From Gp6-AA40 sp032156805 (lineage in GTDB: Bacteria > Acidobacteriota > Vicinamibacteria > Vicinamibacterales > UBA2999), in assembly GCA_032156805.1 (NCBI GenBank), contig JALDXQ010000289.1:1-7319 (forward strand): a stretch of DNA of 7,319 nt, read 5' to 3'. Numbering within the stretch: the first letter of the stretch is position 1; each line of letters starts with the position of its first letter. A program made the translations under genes and the position numbers. Positions 1-5,716 of this stretch are shown here, piece by piece. The notes under the pieces are model-generated. The model ran no database searches. It saw only the letters and a program-made list of their open reading frames with translations, and was not told the DNA's origin.

Positions 1-218
1 ATCGCGAACACGACGATCGTGACGATGCCCCCGGCGTAGAGCAGCAGCTGCACGGCGGCGAGGAACTCCGCCTCGAGGAGTAGAAACACGCCCGCCGTTC
101 CAGTCAGCGCCAGCGCGAGCCAGAGAACCGAGTGAAAGAGGTTTTTCGACAGGACCACGGCGAGAGCTGAGCCCACCAGGACGATCGCGAGACTCCAGAA
201 AGCGAGAGTTTCACCCAT
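1..218 (-). CDS. nuoJ: NADH-quinone oxidoreductase subunit J (complex I, ND6-like), 3' end beyond window
   Basis: Membrane-arm subunit of complex I, next to the E-channel that links the quinone site to the antiporter-like subunits. Only the first 72 residues are in the window. They show an N-terminal membrane helix (about residues 5-23), a second helix (about 31-48) and the family signature EAEFLAAVQLLLYAGGIV at 49-66. Tyr61 and the following glycines fit the conserved tyrosine and helix-distorting glycine region of helix 3 of NuoJ/ND6. The ATG (218-216) shares one base with the TGA stop of nuoI (TGATG), so translation is probably coupled. A G-rich run sits about 10 nt upstream of the start. 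The open frame reaches the window edge without a stop. Identification rests on the motif and on the H-I-J order. Confidence 0.93.
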   Translation of the reverse strand, partial: MGETLAFWSLAIVLVGSALAVVLSKNLFHSVLWLALALTGTAGVFLLLEAEFLAAVQLLLYAGGIVTIVVFA

Positions 219-787
219 CAGGCGGTGCCCCCCACCTTGGGTGCTTCTTCTTCCTTCTTGGCATGCGCCTCGGCGCGCGCCTGCTTGGGCGGTCCCTGCA
301 TGTCGCGCAGCAGGTTGCCGGTCGCCCACGACGGTTGATGCTGCAGGCCGAGCGCGTGCAGTCGATCCTTGTCGAGCAGCATGTCGCGGCGATCGGTCGT
401 CGGCATGTCGAACGATCGAGTCATCACGATCGCATCCGTCGGGCACACCTGGACGCACAACTCGCAGAACTCGCAGGCGTAGAGCTCGAGCGTGAACGTC
501 TTGGCGTAGTTCCGCTTCTCGCTCTTGAGCATCTCGACCTTGATCACGGCCGGAGGGCAGACGAATTCACACAGGCGGCAGCCGATGCAGGCCTCTTCGC
601 CGGTGTCCTTTTCGTACACGAGCGCGAGCAGGCCGCGATACCGATCCGGATACTTGCGAGTGACGTCAGGGTAGTGAACGGTGACGGGCTTGCGGAACAG
701 GTTGATGAACGTCACCTTCATGGCCGTCAAGACGGCCTTCAGGATGGCTCCGACCTCGGTGCCGCTCGAACGCGTCTCAGAAGCCAC
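218..787 (-). CDS. nuoI: NADH-quinone oxidoreductase subunit I (2x[4Fe-4S], TYKY-like)
   Basis: Peripheral iron-sulfur subunit of complex I that carries clusters N6a and N6b and passes electrons towards N2 in NuoB. The 189-residue product has an N-terminal amphipathic/membrane-contact stretch (about 12-35) and two ferredoxin motifs: CIGCRLCEFVCP with Cys67/70/73/77, and CEFCELCVQVCP with Cys105/108/111/115. All eight ligands are present. The start is GTG at 787-785, not ATG. It lies inside the end of nuoH (11-bp overlap) and has GGAG five bases upstream, which supports this start. The C-terminus (about 165-189) is a Lys/Glu/Ala-rich, probably flexible tail beyond the conserved fold. In a complex without NuoEFG this subunit would be near the electron entry point, but that role is inferred from context. 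Confidence 0.97.
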   Translation of the reverse strand: MASETRSSGTEVGAILKAVLTAMKVTFINLFRKPVTVHYPDVTRKYPDRYRGLLALVYEKDTGEEACIGCRLCEFVCPPAVIKVEMLKSEKRNYAKTFTLELYACEFCELCVQVCPTDAIVMTRSFDMPTTDRRDMLLDKDRLHALGLQHQPSWATGNLLRDMQGPPKQARAEAHAKKEEEAPKVGGTA

Positions 788-1754
788 CGGATCTCCAGAC
801 GACCACGATCGCGGTCACGACGAGCAGCGCCAGCGTAGACGGCAGCAGGAATTTCCAGGACAGCGCCAGGATCTGGTCGACGCGGATGCGGACGAAGCTC
901 CAGCGCACCCACGTCACCAGCAGGAAGATGAACATGGCCTTGAGCAGGAACCAGATCGGGCCCAGCCACTCGGGTCCGGGTCCCGCCCATGCGCCGAGGA
1001 AGAGCAGCGCGCCAAGGAATGACGATCCGATCACGTGGGCGTACTCGCCGAGCTGAATGAGCGCGAACTTCATCCCGGAGTACTCGACGCGAAATCCGGC
1101 CACCAGCTCGGACTCGGCCTCGAGGATGTCGAAGGGAACGCGATTCTCGGCTGCCAGCGTCGAGACGACGAACGCGAGGAAGGCGAGTTGTCCGATGACG
1201 GGGTAGAAGACGAACCAGAGACCGCTCTGCGCTGTTGCGATGTCAGACAACTTGAGCGAGCCGGCCAGCATGACAGGCACGAGCGCCGAGAAGATGAAGG
1301 GCAGATCGTAGGAGATGATCTGGTTCACTGCCCGCATCGCGGACAGCAACGCGTACTTGTTGTTCGATCCCCAGCCGGCCATGAACAGGCCGACGATTTC
1401 CATCGACGAGACCGCCAGGAAGAACAGGATGCCGATGTTCAGATCGGCGACGCCGAGCCCTGGTGCAAAAGGGATCGTGGCGAAAATCAACATGCACGGG
1501 ATGAGGAACACGATCGGCGCCAGGTTGAACACGGGGCGATCGGCCGCGGTCGGCACCACGTCTTCCTTCATCATCAGCTTCAACGCGTCGGCGATCGGCT
1601 GAAGCAGTCCATGTGGACCCACACGGTATGGCCCGATGCGTGACTGCATGCGCGCTGCGAACTTGCGCTCGAGCAGCGTCACGTACGTCACCATCCCGAT
1701 GACCACGTTCAGCACGATGAACGGCACGATGATTGGATCGATCCAACTTGGCAT
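777..1754 (-). CDS. nuoH: NADH-quinone oxidoreductase subunit H (complex I, ND1-like)
   Basis: Membrane subunit that forms the quinone entry chamber and the start of the E-channel. The 325-residue length is normal for NuoH. About eight hydrophobic helices are visible. Conserved loops are LLERKFAARMQSRIGP (27-42), GPHGLLQPIADALK (46-59) and NRVPFDILEAESELVAGF (204-221), the last holding Asp209, Glu212, Glu214 and Glu216 of the acidic channel. The C-terminal VRIRVDQIL segment is also typical. At the usual helix-5 motif SYE the sequence reads SYD (Asp150), a conservative change at a nearly invariant glutamate. The ATG at 1754-1752 has no strong Shine-Dalgarno sequence; only a GAGAG from the adjacent heptad array lies nine bases upstream. 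The previous gene is nuoD, not nuoG as in 14-subunit operons. Confidence 0.97.
   Translation of the reverse strand: MPSWIDPIIVPFIVLNVVIGMVTYVTLLERKFAARMQSRIGPYRVGPHGLLQPIADALKLMMKEDVVPTAADRPVFNLAPIVFLIPCMLIFATIPFAPGLGVADLNIGILFFLAVSSMEIVGLFMAGWGSNNKYALLSAMRAVNQIISYDLPFIFSALVPVMLAGSLKLSDIATAQSGLWFVFYPVIGQLAFLAFVVSTLAAENRVPFDILEAESELVAGFRVEYSGMKFALIQLGEYAHVIGSSFLGALLFLGAWAGPGPEWLGPIWFLLKAMFIFLLVTWVRWSFVRIRVDQILALSWKFLLPSTLALLVVTAIVVVWRSGGF
792..797 (-). promoter_or_regulatory. Ribosome binding site of nuoI
   Basis: On the minus strand the six bases read TGGAGA, with GGAG at 796-793, five bases before the GTG start of nuoI. The site lies within the last codons of nuoH. It decides in favour of the GTG start that overlaps nuoH by 11 bp. 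Confidence 0.7.
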
Positions 1755-1760
1755 GAGATC

Positions 1761-1882
1761 AGGCTCTCGGCTCTCGGCTCTTGGCTCTCGGTGTTCGCGC
1801 TGCAGACACCTGGCGTGTCTGGGACTCCGTCCGCGGCCGAGCGGGAACGTAGCCAGAGCCGAAAGCCCAGAGCCTGGAGTCG
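1761..1882. repeat. Heptad-repeat element with inverted arms in the nuoD-nuoH spacer
   Basis: The 132-bp spacer is almost wholly this element. On the plus strand the left arm holds four 7-bp units in exact phase at 1762-1789: three GGCTCTC and one GGCTCTT. The right arm (1855-1882) holds the inverse units AGAGCCG, AAAGCCC, AGAGCCT and a diverged GGAGTCG. Positions 1761-1781 can pair with 1855-1875 at 19 of 21 positions. Just inside, GTTCGCGCT (1793-1801) and AGCGGGAAC (1840-1848) extend the symmetry with one mismatch, so the whole unit could form a long imperfect hairpin in DNA or RNA. There is no coding signal and no U-tract to make it a standard terminator. Role unknown: it may tune expression or stability between nuoD and nuoH, or be a REP-like selfish element. 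Confidence 0.85.
1803..1821. other. Perfect 7-bp hairpin at the centre of the nuoD-nuoH element
   Basis: CAGACAC (1803-1809) and GTGTCTG (1815-1821) are exact reverse complements around a 5-base loop. The hairpin lies at the centre of the inverted heptad arms and would be the tip of the cruciform or RNA stem. No run of T follows on either strand, so an intrinsic terminator is unlikely. The pairing itself is visible; function is unknown. Confidence 0.6.
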
Positions 1883-1886
1883 TCGA

Positions 1887-3047
1887 TCATCGATCCACCT
1901 CGCCGAAGACCGGATCCACCGAGCCCATGATCGCCACCACGTCCGCCACCTTGTGCCCGGGAATGATATGCGGCAACACCGCCAGATTCGAGAACGACGC
2001 GCCGCGCCATTTCATGCGGTACGGCTTGGCGCTCCCATCGGCCACGAGATAGCAGCCGACCTCGCCGCGCGGTCCCTCCACGCGCGCGTACGCCTCGCCC
2101 TTCGGAATTCGAGTCTGCGCCACAGATTTCAGTCCGGGGCGTGACGAAATCGGACCCTCCGGCAGGCCGTCGAGCACCTGGCGAACGATGCGAATCGATT
2201 CGCGGAACTCGGCCATCCGGACGCGGTAGCGCGCGAAGCAGTCGCCCACGGACTCGGTCGGCACCGTGAACTGGAAATCCTGATACGACGAGTAGGGCGC
2301 CGACCGACGCAGGTCGAAATTCACGCCTGAACCGCGCAGGAGTGGACCGGCAATCCCGACATCCTCGGCGAGCTCGCGCGAGATGATGCCGACACCCTGC
2401 GCGCGCGCGAGGAAGAACGGGTTCTGTTCGAGCAGCCCCTCGTACTCGCCGATGCGCATGTCGATCACGTCGATCGTCTGACGGCACGAATCGGCCCACC
2501 CGGCTGGAATGTCGTAGCGGACGCCGCCCACCTGATAGAAGCCGTACAGCAGTCGGGCGCCGACCAGCGACTCGAACAGATCGAGGATCAGCTCACGCTC
2601 GCGAATGCAGTAGAGGAAAATCGTGGCGCCGCCGCCCAGCGCTCCGCCCATGTCCATGCACCAGGTGCCGAGCCAGAGCAGGTGCGATGCCACACGCTGC
2701 AGTTCAGCCGTGACGACCCGCAGGTATTGGGCACGTTTCGGGACCTCGATCTTGCCAATCTCCTCGGCCGCGAGGACGTAGGCGAACTCGCTGGTCATTG
2801 CCGCGACGTAGTCGGTCTTCGAGGCAATCGAGGGGTACTGGGCGTAGGTCAGTGTTTCCGCGAGCTTCTCGTGGCAGCGGTGCAGATAGCCGATCACCGC
2901 ATCGACACCGACGACCGTCTCACCTTGGAGCGTGAGAATCGCGCGAAACACCCCATGGGCCGACGGATGCTGCGGCCCCATGTTCATCGTCAGGCGCTCG
3001 CCACCGGAGTAATCGAGCTCGACGTGTGAGAGCGTGGGGGTAGCCAT
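1887..3047 (-). CDS. nuoD: NADH-quinone oxidoreductase subunit D (49-kDa, quinone site)
   Basis: Peripheral-arm subunit, related to the large subunit of [NiFe] hydrogenases, that forms the quinone-reducing site together with NuoB. The 386-residue length is close to normal. Diagnostic segments are MNMGPQHPSAHGVFR (21-35), GYLHRCHEKLAE (53-64), KRAQYLRVVTAELQRVASHL in the middle, RGSGVNFDLR, and the C-terminal GSVDPVFGEVDR. His31 and Tyr80 align with the two quinone-head-group ligands known in Thermus Nqo4 (His38 and Tyr87), with the same 49-residue spacing, so the active site looks intact. The ATG overlaps the nuoC TAA by one base (TAATG) and has no clear Shine-Dalgarno sequence, which suggests translation by re-initiation after nuoC. 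It is a separate gene, not a nuoCD fusion. It is followed by the heptad element and nuoH; nuoE, nuoF and nuoG are missing here. Confidence 0.98.
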   Translation of the reverse strand: MATPTLSHVELDYSGGERLTMNMGPQHPSAHGVFRAILTLQGETVVGVDAVIGYLHRCHEKLAETLTYAQYPSIASKTDYVAAMTSEFAYVLAAEEIGKIEVPKRAQYLRVVTAELQRVASHLLWLGTWCMDMGGALGGGATIFLYCIRERELILDLFESLVGARLLYGFYQVGGVRYDIPAGWADSCRQTIDVIDMRIGEYEGLLEQNPFFLARAQGVGIISRELAEDVGIAGPLLRGSGVNFDLRRSAPYSSYQDFQFTVPTESVGDCFARYRVRMAEFRESIRIVRQVLDGLPEGPISSRPGLKSVAQTRIPKGEAYARVEGPRGEVGCYLVADGSAKPYRMKWRGASFSNLAVLPHIIPGHKVADVVAIMGSVDPVFGEVDR

Positions 3048-3499
3048 TATCGGTAGGGCGGATACGGCGTGTCGACCGCGTAGGACTTCAGGAGGGGATG
3101 CCCCACCCAGTCATCGCCCAGCAGAATGCGGCGCAGGTCCGGATGACCCTCGAACTGGATACCGAACATGTCGTAGCACTCACGTTCCATCCAGTTGGCG
3201 CCACGAAACACGGGAACGAGCGACGGACACGACGAGACACCAGGGCCCAGTCGTGTCTTCATCAGCACCGCGACGCCATCGTCCAGGTTGTCGACCCGGG
3301 CAATAACCTCGAGGCCCTGTTCCTTCCAGTCGACGGCCGTCGAAAACGAAAAGAAGCGGCAGCCGAGCGTTTCTTTCGCGAAGCGCGCGAACGCCTGCCA
3401 CTGTTCGACCGGAACGGTGACCACCAACGGCGAGTCGCCCTGGACCTGCGCTCCTCCGAACTGTTCGCCGATGAGGGTAGCCGCCTGGGCGCGTATCAC
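3047..3499 (-). CDS. nuoC: NADH-quinone oxidoreductase subunit C (30-kDa)
   Basis: Structural subunit of the complex I peripheral arm; it has no cofactor and packs against NuoD and NuoI. The 150-residue product is at the short end for the family. The N-terminal alpha/beta domain (to about residue 85) is followed by the signature NWMERECYDMFGIQFEGHP (102-120), then DLRRIL and a GHPLLKSY segment near the end. The start is GTG at 3499-3497, four bases after the nuoB TGA. AAAGGT lies 11 bases upstream, a usable but slightly distant Shine-Dalgarno sequence. The stop overlaps the nuoD ATG by one base, so B-C-D probably form one translationally linked set. The signature block makes the identity secure; the exact start is a little less certain. 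Confidence 0.96.
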   Translation of the reverse strand: MIRAQAATLIGEQFGGAQVQGDSPLVVTVPVEQWQAFARFAKETLGCRFFSFSTAVDWKEQGLEVIARVDNLDDGVAVLMKTRLGPGVSSCPSLVPVFRGANWMERECYDMFGIQFEGHPDLRRILLGDDWVGHPLLKSYAVDTPYPPYR

Positions 3500-3503
3500 G
3501 ATG

Positions 3504-4142
3504 TCAGTCGACCTTTGGGTTGGGATCGGCCCGCTTGCCGGTGCGGCGGAAGTGCGCGATTTGATCCTGCAGGAGCAGCAACCCGTTCAGTAGTGATTCG
3601 GGTGGCGGAGGACAGCCCGGTACGTAGACGTCGACAGGGATGACGCGGTCCACGCCTTTCACGACGTGATAGCCATGACGGAATGGTCCGCCGGAGTTGG
3701 CGCACGAGCCCATTGAGACGGCCCACTTCGGGTCCGGCATCTGATCGTAGATGCGCAACAGCATCGGCGCCATCTTGATCGTCACCGTGCCCGAGACGAT
3801 CATCAGGTCGGAGTGGCGCGGCGATGCCCACGGCACCATGCCGAGGCGTTCCACGTCGAAGCGCGACGCAAAGGTCGCCATCATCTCGATTGCGCAGCAT
3901 GCCAGCCCGAACGTCACCGGCCAGATCGATGACTTGCGCGCCCAGTTCAGGAACGCATCGGCTGCCGTCGTCACGACGAACCCGCCCGGGAAGTTGTGAA
4001 TGCCCTCAGTGACCGACACGAACGCCGACGAGTGCTTGTCGCCTTCCGGCCGCCGCTGCCGGAGCCGTTCGTACTCCTGAAGATCCTTGATGTCGCGCCA
4101 GACGGGCGCCGGGATGATAGGGACGGGGGGCTTTATTTCCAC
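3504..4142 (-). CDS. nuoB: NADH-quinone oxidoreductase subunit B (cluster N2, PSST-like)
   Basis: Carries the terminal [4Fe-4S] cluster N2, which reduces quinone at the NuoB/NuoD interface. From the chosen start it has 212 residues. Cluster ligands are Cys82 and Cys83 (GLACCAIEMM), Cys147 (GSCANSGG) and Cys177 (VPGCPPPPE). The helix and loop WARKSSIWPVTFGLACC and ERLGMVPWASPRHSDLMIVSG are typical. The reading frame stays open upstream to 4361, but that part overlaps nuoA and is a shadow. I place the start at GTG 4142-4140, which overlaps the nuoA end by 10 bp and has GGGAG 11 bases upstream. The only other in-frame candidate is GTG at 4019-4017 (171 residues), which has no visible Shine-Dalgarno sequence and would leave a 113-bp gap. 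The chosen start gives a Pro-rich N-terminal extension of about 40 residues. Confidence 0.95.
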   Translation of the reverse strand: MEIKPPVPIIPAPVWRDIKDLQEYERLRQRRPEGDKHSSAFVSVTEGIHNFPGGFVVTTAADAFLNWARKSSIWPVTFGLACCAIEMMATFASRFDVERLGMVPWASPRHSDLMIVSGTVTIKMAPMLLRIYDQMPDPKWAVSMGSCANSGGPFRHGYHVVKGVDRVIPVDVYVPGCPPPPESLLNGLLLLQDQIAHFRRTGKRADPNPKVD

Positions 4143-4486
4143 TCGAGAATGCGCTCCCGGTACGCGTAGATCCAGCCGAGGAGGAGGATCGAGAGGAACA
4201 TGAGCATCGCAAGGATACCCCACGCCCCGAGTTGACGGATGACGAGTGCCCACGGGAAGAGAAACACGGCGAGTGCGTCGAAGACGATGAACACGAGCGC
4301 GACGAGATAGAAGCCGACCGGGAACTGCACCCAGGCTTCGCCAATCGGTTCGGCGCCACATTCGTAGCTTTCGAGCTTGGCCGGAAAGGGACGACCCGGG
4401 CCCAGCAGGCGGGCCGCAAGGAGCGACACGACAGCAAACGCCACGATGATCCCGAGATAGATGACGACTGGCAGATAGCCGGTCAC
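4133..4486 (-). CDS. nuoA: NADH-quinone oxidoreductase subunit A (complex I, ND3-like)
   Basis: Small three-helix membrane subunit at the junction of the peripheral and membrane arms. With the chosen start it has 117 residues. Helix 1 is about 5-26. The quinone-site loop contains LESYECGAEPIGEAWVQFPV (38-57), with the conserved Cys43. Helix 2 contains FYLVALVFIVFD (59-70), and helix 3 follows at about 85-107. The start is GTG at 4486-4484, with GGGGAG ending five bases upstream. An alternative GTG at 4519-4517 would add 11 residues encoded by the heptad array and is rejected. Helix 2 continues as FDALAVFLFPWA where the family normally has FDxE: Asp70 is kept, but the nearly invariant glutamate (E. 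coli Glu81 position) is Leu72. It heads the nuo genes after korB and overlaps nuoB by 10 bp. Confidence 0.95.
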   Translation of the reverse strand: MTGYLPVVIYLGIIVAFAVVSLLAARLLGPGRPFPAKLESYECGAEPIGEAWVQFPVGFYLVALVFIVFDALAVFLFPWALVIRQLGAWGILAMLMFLSILLLGWIYAYRERILEWK

Positions 4487-4491
4487 TGACG

Positions 4492-4497
4492 CTCCCC
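4492..4497 (-). promoter_or_regulatory. Ribosome binding site of nuoA
   Basis: On the minus strand the site reads GGGGAG, five bases before the GTG at 4486. It decides the nuoA start against the longer frame from 4519. The site looks like a diverged heptad (GGGGAGC) continuing the phase of the GAGAGTC unit next to it, so the repeat array may have supplied it. Confidence 0.75.
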
Positions 4498-4536
4498 GAC
4501 TCTCGGCTCTAGGCCGCACGACTCTCGGCTCTAGGC
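4497..4536. repeat. 18-bp perfect direct repeat inside the korB-nuoA array
   Basis: CGACTCTCGGCTCTAGGC occurs at 4497-4514 and again at 4519-4536, 22 bases apart and identical. The 22-bp step is three heptads plus one base. It looks like a recent duplication of several units at once, by slippage or unequal exchange, and shows that the array has grown locally. Confidence 0.8.
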
Positions 4537-4672
4537 TTTCGGCTCTGGGCCGAGTTCTTGGTTCTCGTTCAGTACGCCGAAGTCACAAGTCTAAGCCGAG
4601 AGTCTAGCCCAAAGCCGAAAGTCCAGAGCCCAAAGCCAAGAGCCAACCGCCCAGAGCCCAGAGCCGAGCCTA
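4498..4672. repeat. Large heptad-repeat element with opposed arms in the korB-nuoA spacer
   Basis: The 183-bp korB-nuoA gap is filled by phased 7-bp units in two opposed arms. On the plus strand the left arm (4498-4567) contains GACTCTC twice, GGCTCTA twice, GGCTTTC, GGCTCTG, and then GTTCTTG and GTTCTCG. The right arm has eight consecutive units in exact phase at 4611-4666 of the inverse type (AGAGCCN or AAAGCCN, some diverged), with older-looking copies at 4591-4604. The centre, about 4568-4590, is unique. The arms can pair in several registers. The array starts at the korB stop itself: TAG plus GCTC continues as a TAGGCTC unit. No gene, promoter consensus or terminator could be made out. 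Same repeat family as the nuoD-nuoH element. Confidence 0.85.
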
Positions 4673-5716
4673 ACGAAAGCTCTCCATGATTTCGTCGAGC
4701 GCGGCTTTTCCAGGCCGCGTCCGCGACTCATCGAGATGCGCCAACGGTTCGTCGACGAGGCCGAGCAGGTCGATGAAGTCCGGCTTGTCGGGTTCGACGT
4801 AGAGGATACCCGTTGCGAACTCGTTCCGCATCGCCGTTTCACGCAGGATGCGCAGCGAGAGCAGCCGATCGGTGGGATTGTAGTCCTCTGTCATCTTGGT
4901 CAGCACGATCTTCGACCCATCGTGCAGGCTCACCGTCGTGGACGTGCCCGGATCGTAGTCGATGGTGATGTCCTCGAAGAACGGCACGAAGCTCACGTCG
5001 GAGAGCGGCTCCTCGTGGTCCTTGGCGTACGAGTAGCTCTTGGTCGAGCCTTCGTGATCGTTGAACGTCACGCACGGCGAGAGCACGTCGATCATCGCCG
5101 TGCCGCGATGGCTGAGCGCCGCCTTGAGGATCGCCTTGAGCTGCTTCGGATCGCCCGAGAACGACCGCGCGACGAACGAGGCGCCGAGCTCGATCGCGAG
5201 CGCACAGGTGTCGATGGGCGGCAGATCGTTGATGACGCCGGTCTTGAGCTTCGAGCCGAGGTCGGCGGTCGGCGAGAACTGCCCCTTGGTGAGGCCGTAG
5301 CAGCCGTTGTCCTCGATGATGTAGACCATCGGGAGGTTGCGCCGCATCAGGTGGACGAACTGACCGATGCCGATCGCGCCCGTATCCCCGTCACCGCTGA
5401 CGCCGATCGCGATCATCTTGCGATTCGCCACCACCGCGCCGGTGGCGACCGACGGCATCCTGCCGTGCACCGAGTTGAAGCCGTGCGACTGGTTGAGGAA
5501 ATAGGCCGGGCTCTTGCTCGAGCACCCGATCCCGGACAGCTTGAGGACCTGGTCGGGGCTGATGCCAAGCTCCCAGAACGAATCGATGATGCGCTCGGTG
5601 ATGGCGTTGTGGCCGCATCCCGCGCAGAGCGTCGTCTTGCTGCCTCGGTAAGCGATGGGTTCGAGTCCGATTCGATTGAGTTTCTTGCCTGGTGCCGGCT
5701 GCGTTGGTGTCGACAT
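4670..5716 (-). CDS. korB: 2-oxoglutarate (2-oxoacid):ferredoxin oxidoreductase, beta subunit
   Basis: Catalytic thiamine-diphosphate subunit; with KorA it oxidises a 2-oxoacid, probably 2-oxoglutarate, to the acyl-CoA and CO2, giving low-potential electrons to ferredoxin. The 348-residue product has CAGCGHNAI (31-39), GIGCSSKSPAYF (62-73), HGRMPSVATGAVVANRK (84-100), and the ThDP/Mg motif that starts GDGDTGAIGIGQF (108-120) and ends EDNGCYGLTKGQFSPT (135-150). Cys31, Cys34, Cys65 and Cys215 match the spacing of the [4Fe-4S] ligands of two-subunit archaeal OFORs. The ATG at 5716 has AGAGGA eight bases upstream. The stop TAG at 4672-4670 merges with the next heptad array. Substrate choice between 2-oxoglutarate, pyruvate and branched 2-oxoacids cannot be settled by eye; the length and KorA partner favour the 2-oxoglutarate type. 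Confidence 0.95.
   Translation of the reverse strand: MSTPTQPAPGKKLNRIGLEPIAYRGSKTTLCAGCGHNAITERIIDSFWELGISPDQVLKLSGIGCSSKSPAYFLNQSHGFNSVHGRMPSVATGAVVANRKMIAIGVSGDGDTGAIGIGQFVHLMRRNLPMVYIIEDNGCYGLTKGQFSPTADLGSKLKTGVINDLPPIDTCALAIELGASFVARSFSGDPKQLKAILKAALSHRGTAMIDVLSPCVTFNDHEGSTKSYSYAKDHEEPLSDVSFVPFFEDITIDYDPGTSTTVSLHDGSKIVLTKMTEDYNPTDRLLSLRILRETAMRNEFATGILYVEPDKPDFIDLLGLVDEPLAHLDESRTRPGKAALDEIMESFR

Noticed and set aside
1803..1821. Intrinsic transcription terminator
   Set aside because: The stem is only 7 bp and no T-run follows on either strand; a terminator here would also cut off nuoHIJ.
1755..1886. Remnant of nuoE, nuoF or nuoG
   Set aside because: The spacer is only 132 bp and is explained by the repeat arms and hairpin; no cysteine motif or coding remnant is seen in it.
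1759..2499. Minus-strand frame of 246 codons running from nuoD into the nuoD-nuoH spacer
   Set aside because: It overlaps the conserved C-terminal half of nuoD in another frame and its end is translated repeat DNA.
4143..4361. Upstream extension of the nuoB frame to a 285-residue protein
   Set aside because: It overlaps most of nuoA in another frame, its sequence is Arg/Pro-rich without similarity to NuoB, and both in-frame alternatives downstream fit the family.
4560..4600. Promoter for nuoA in the unique centre of the korB-nuoA array
   Set aside because: TTAGAC/TTGTGA and TACTGA resemble -35 and -10 elements, but the spacings (14 and 8 bases) do not fit a sigma-70 promoter.
4498..4672. 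Possible CRISPR array
   Set aside because: Units are 7 bp, contiguous and without unique spacers; orientation switches in the middle and no cas gene is nearby.
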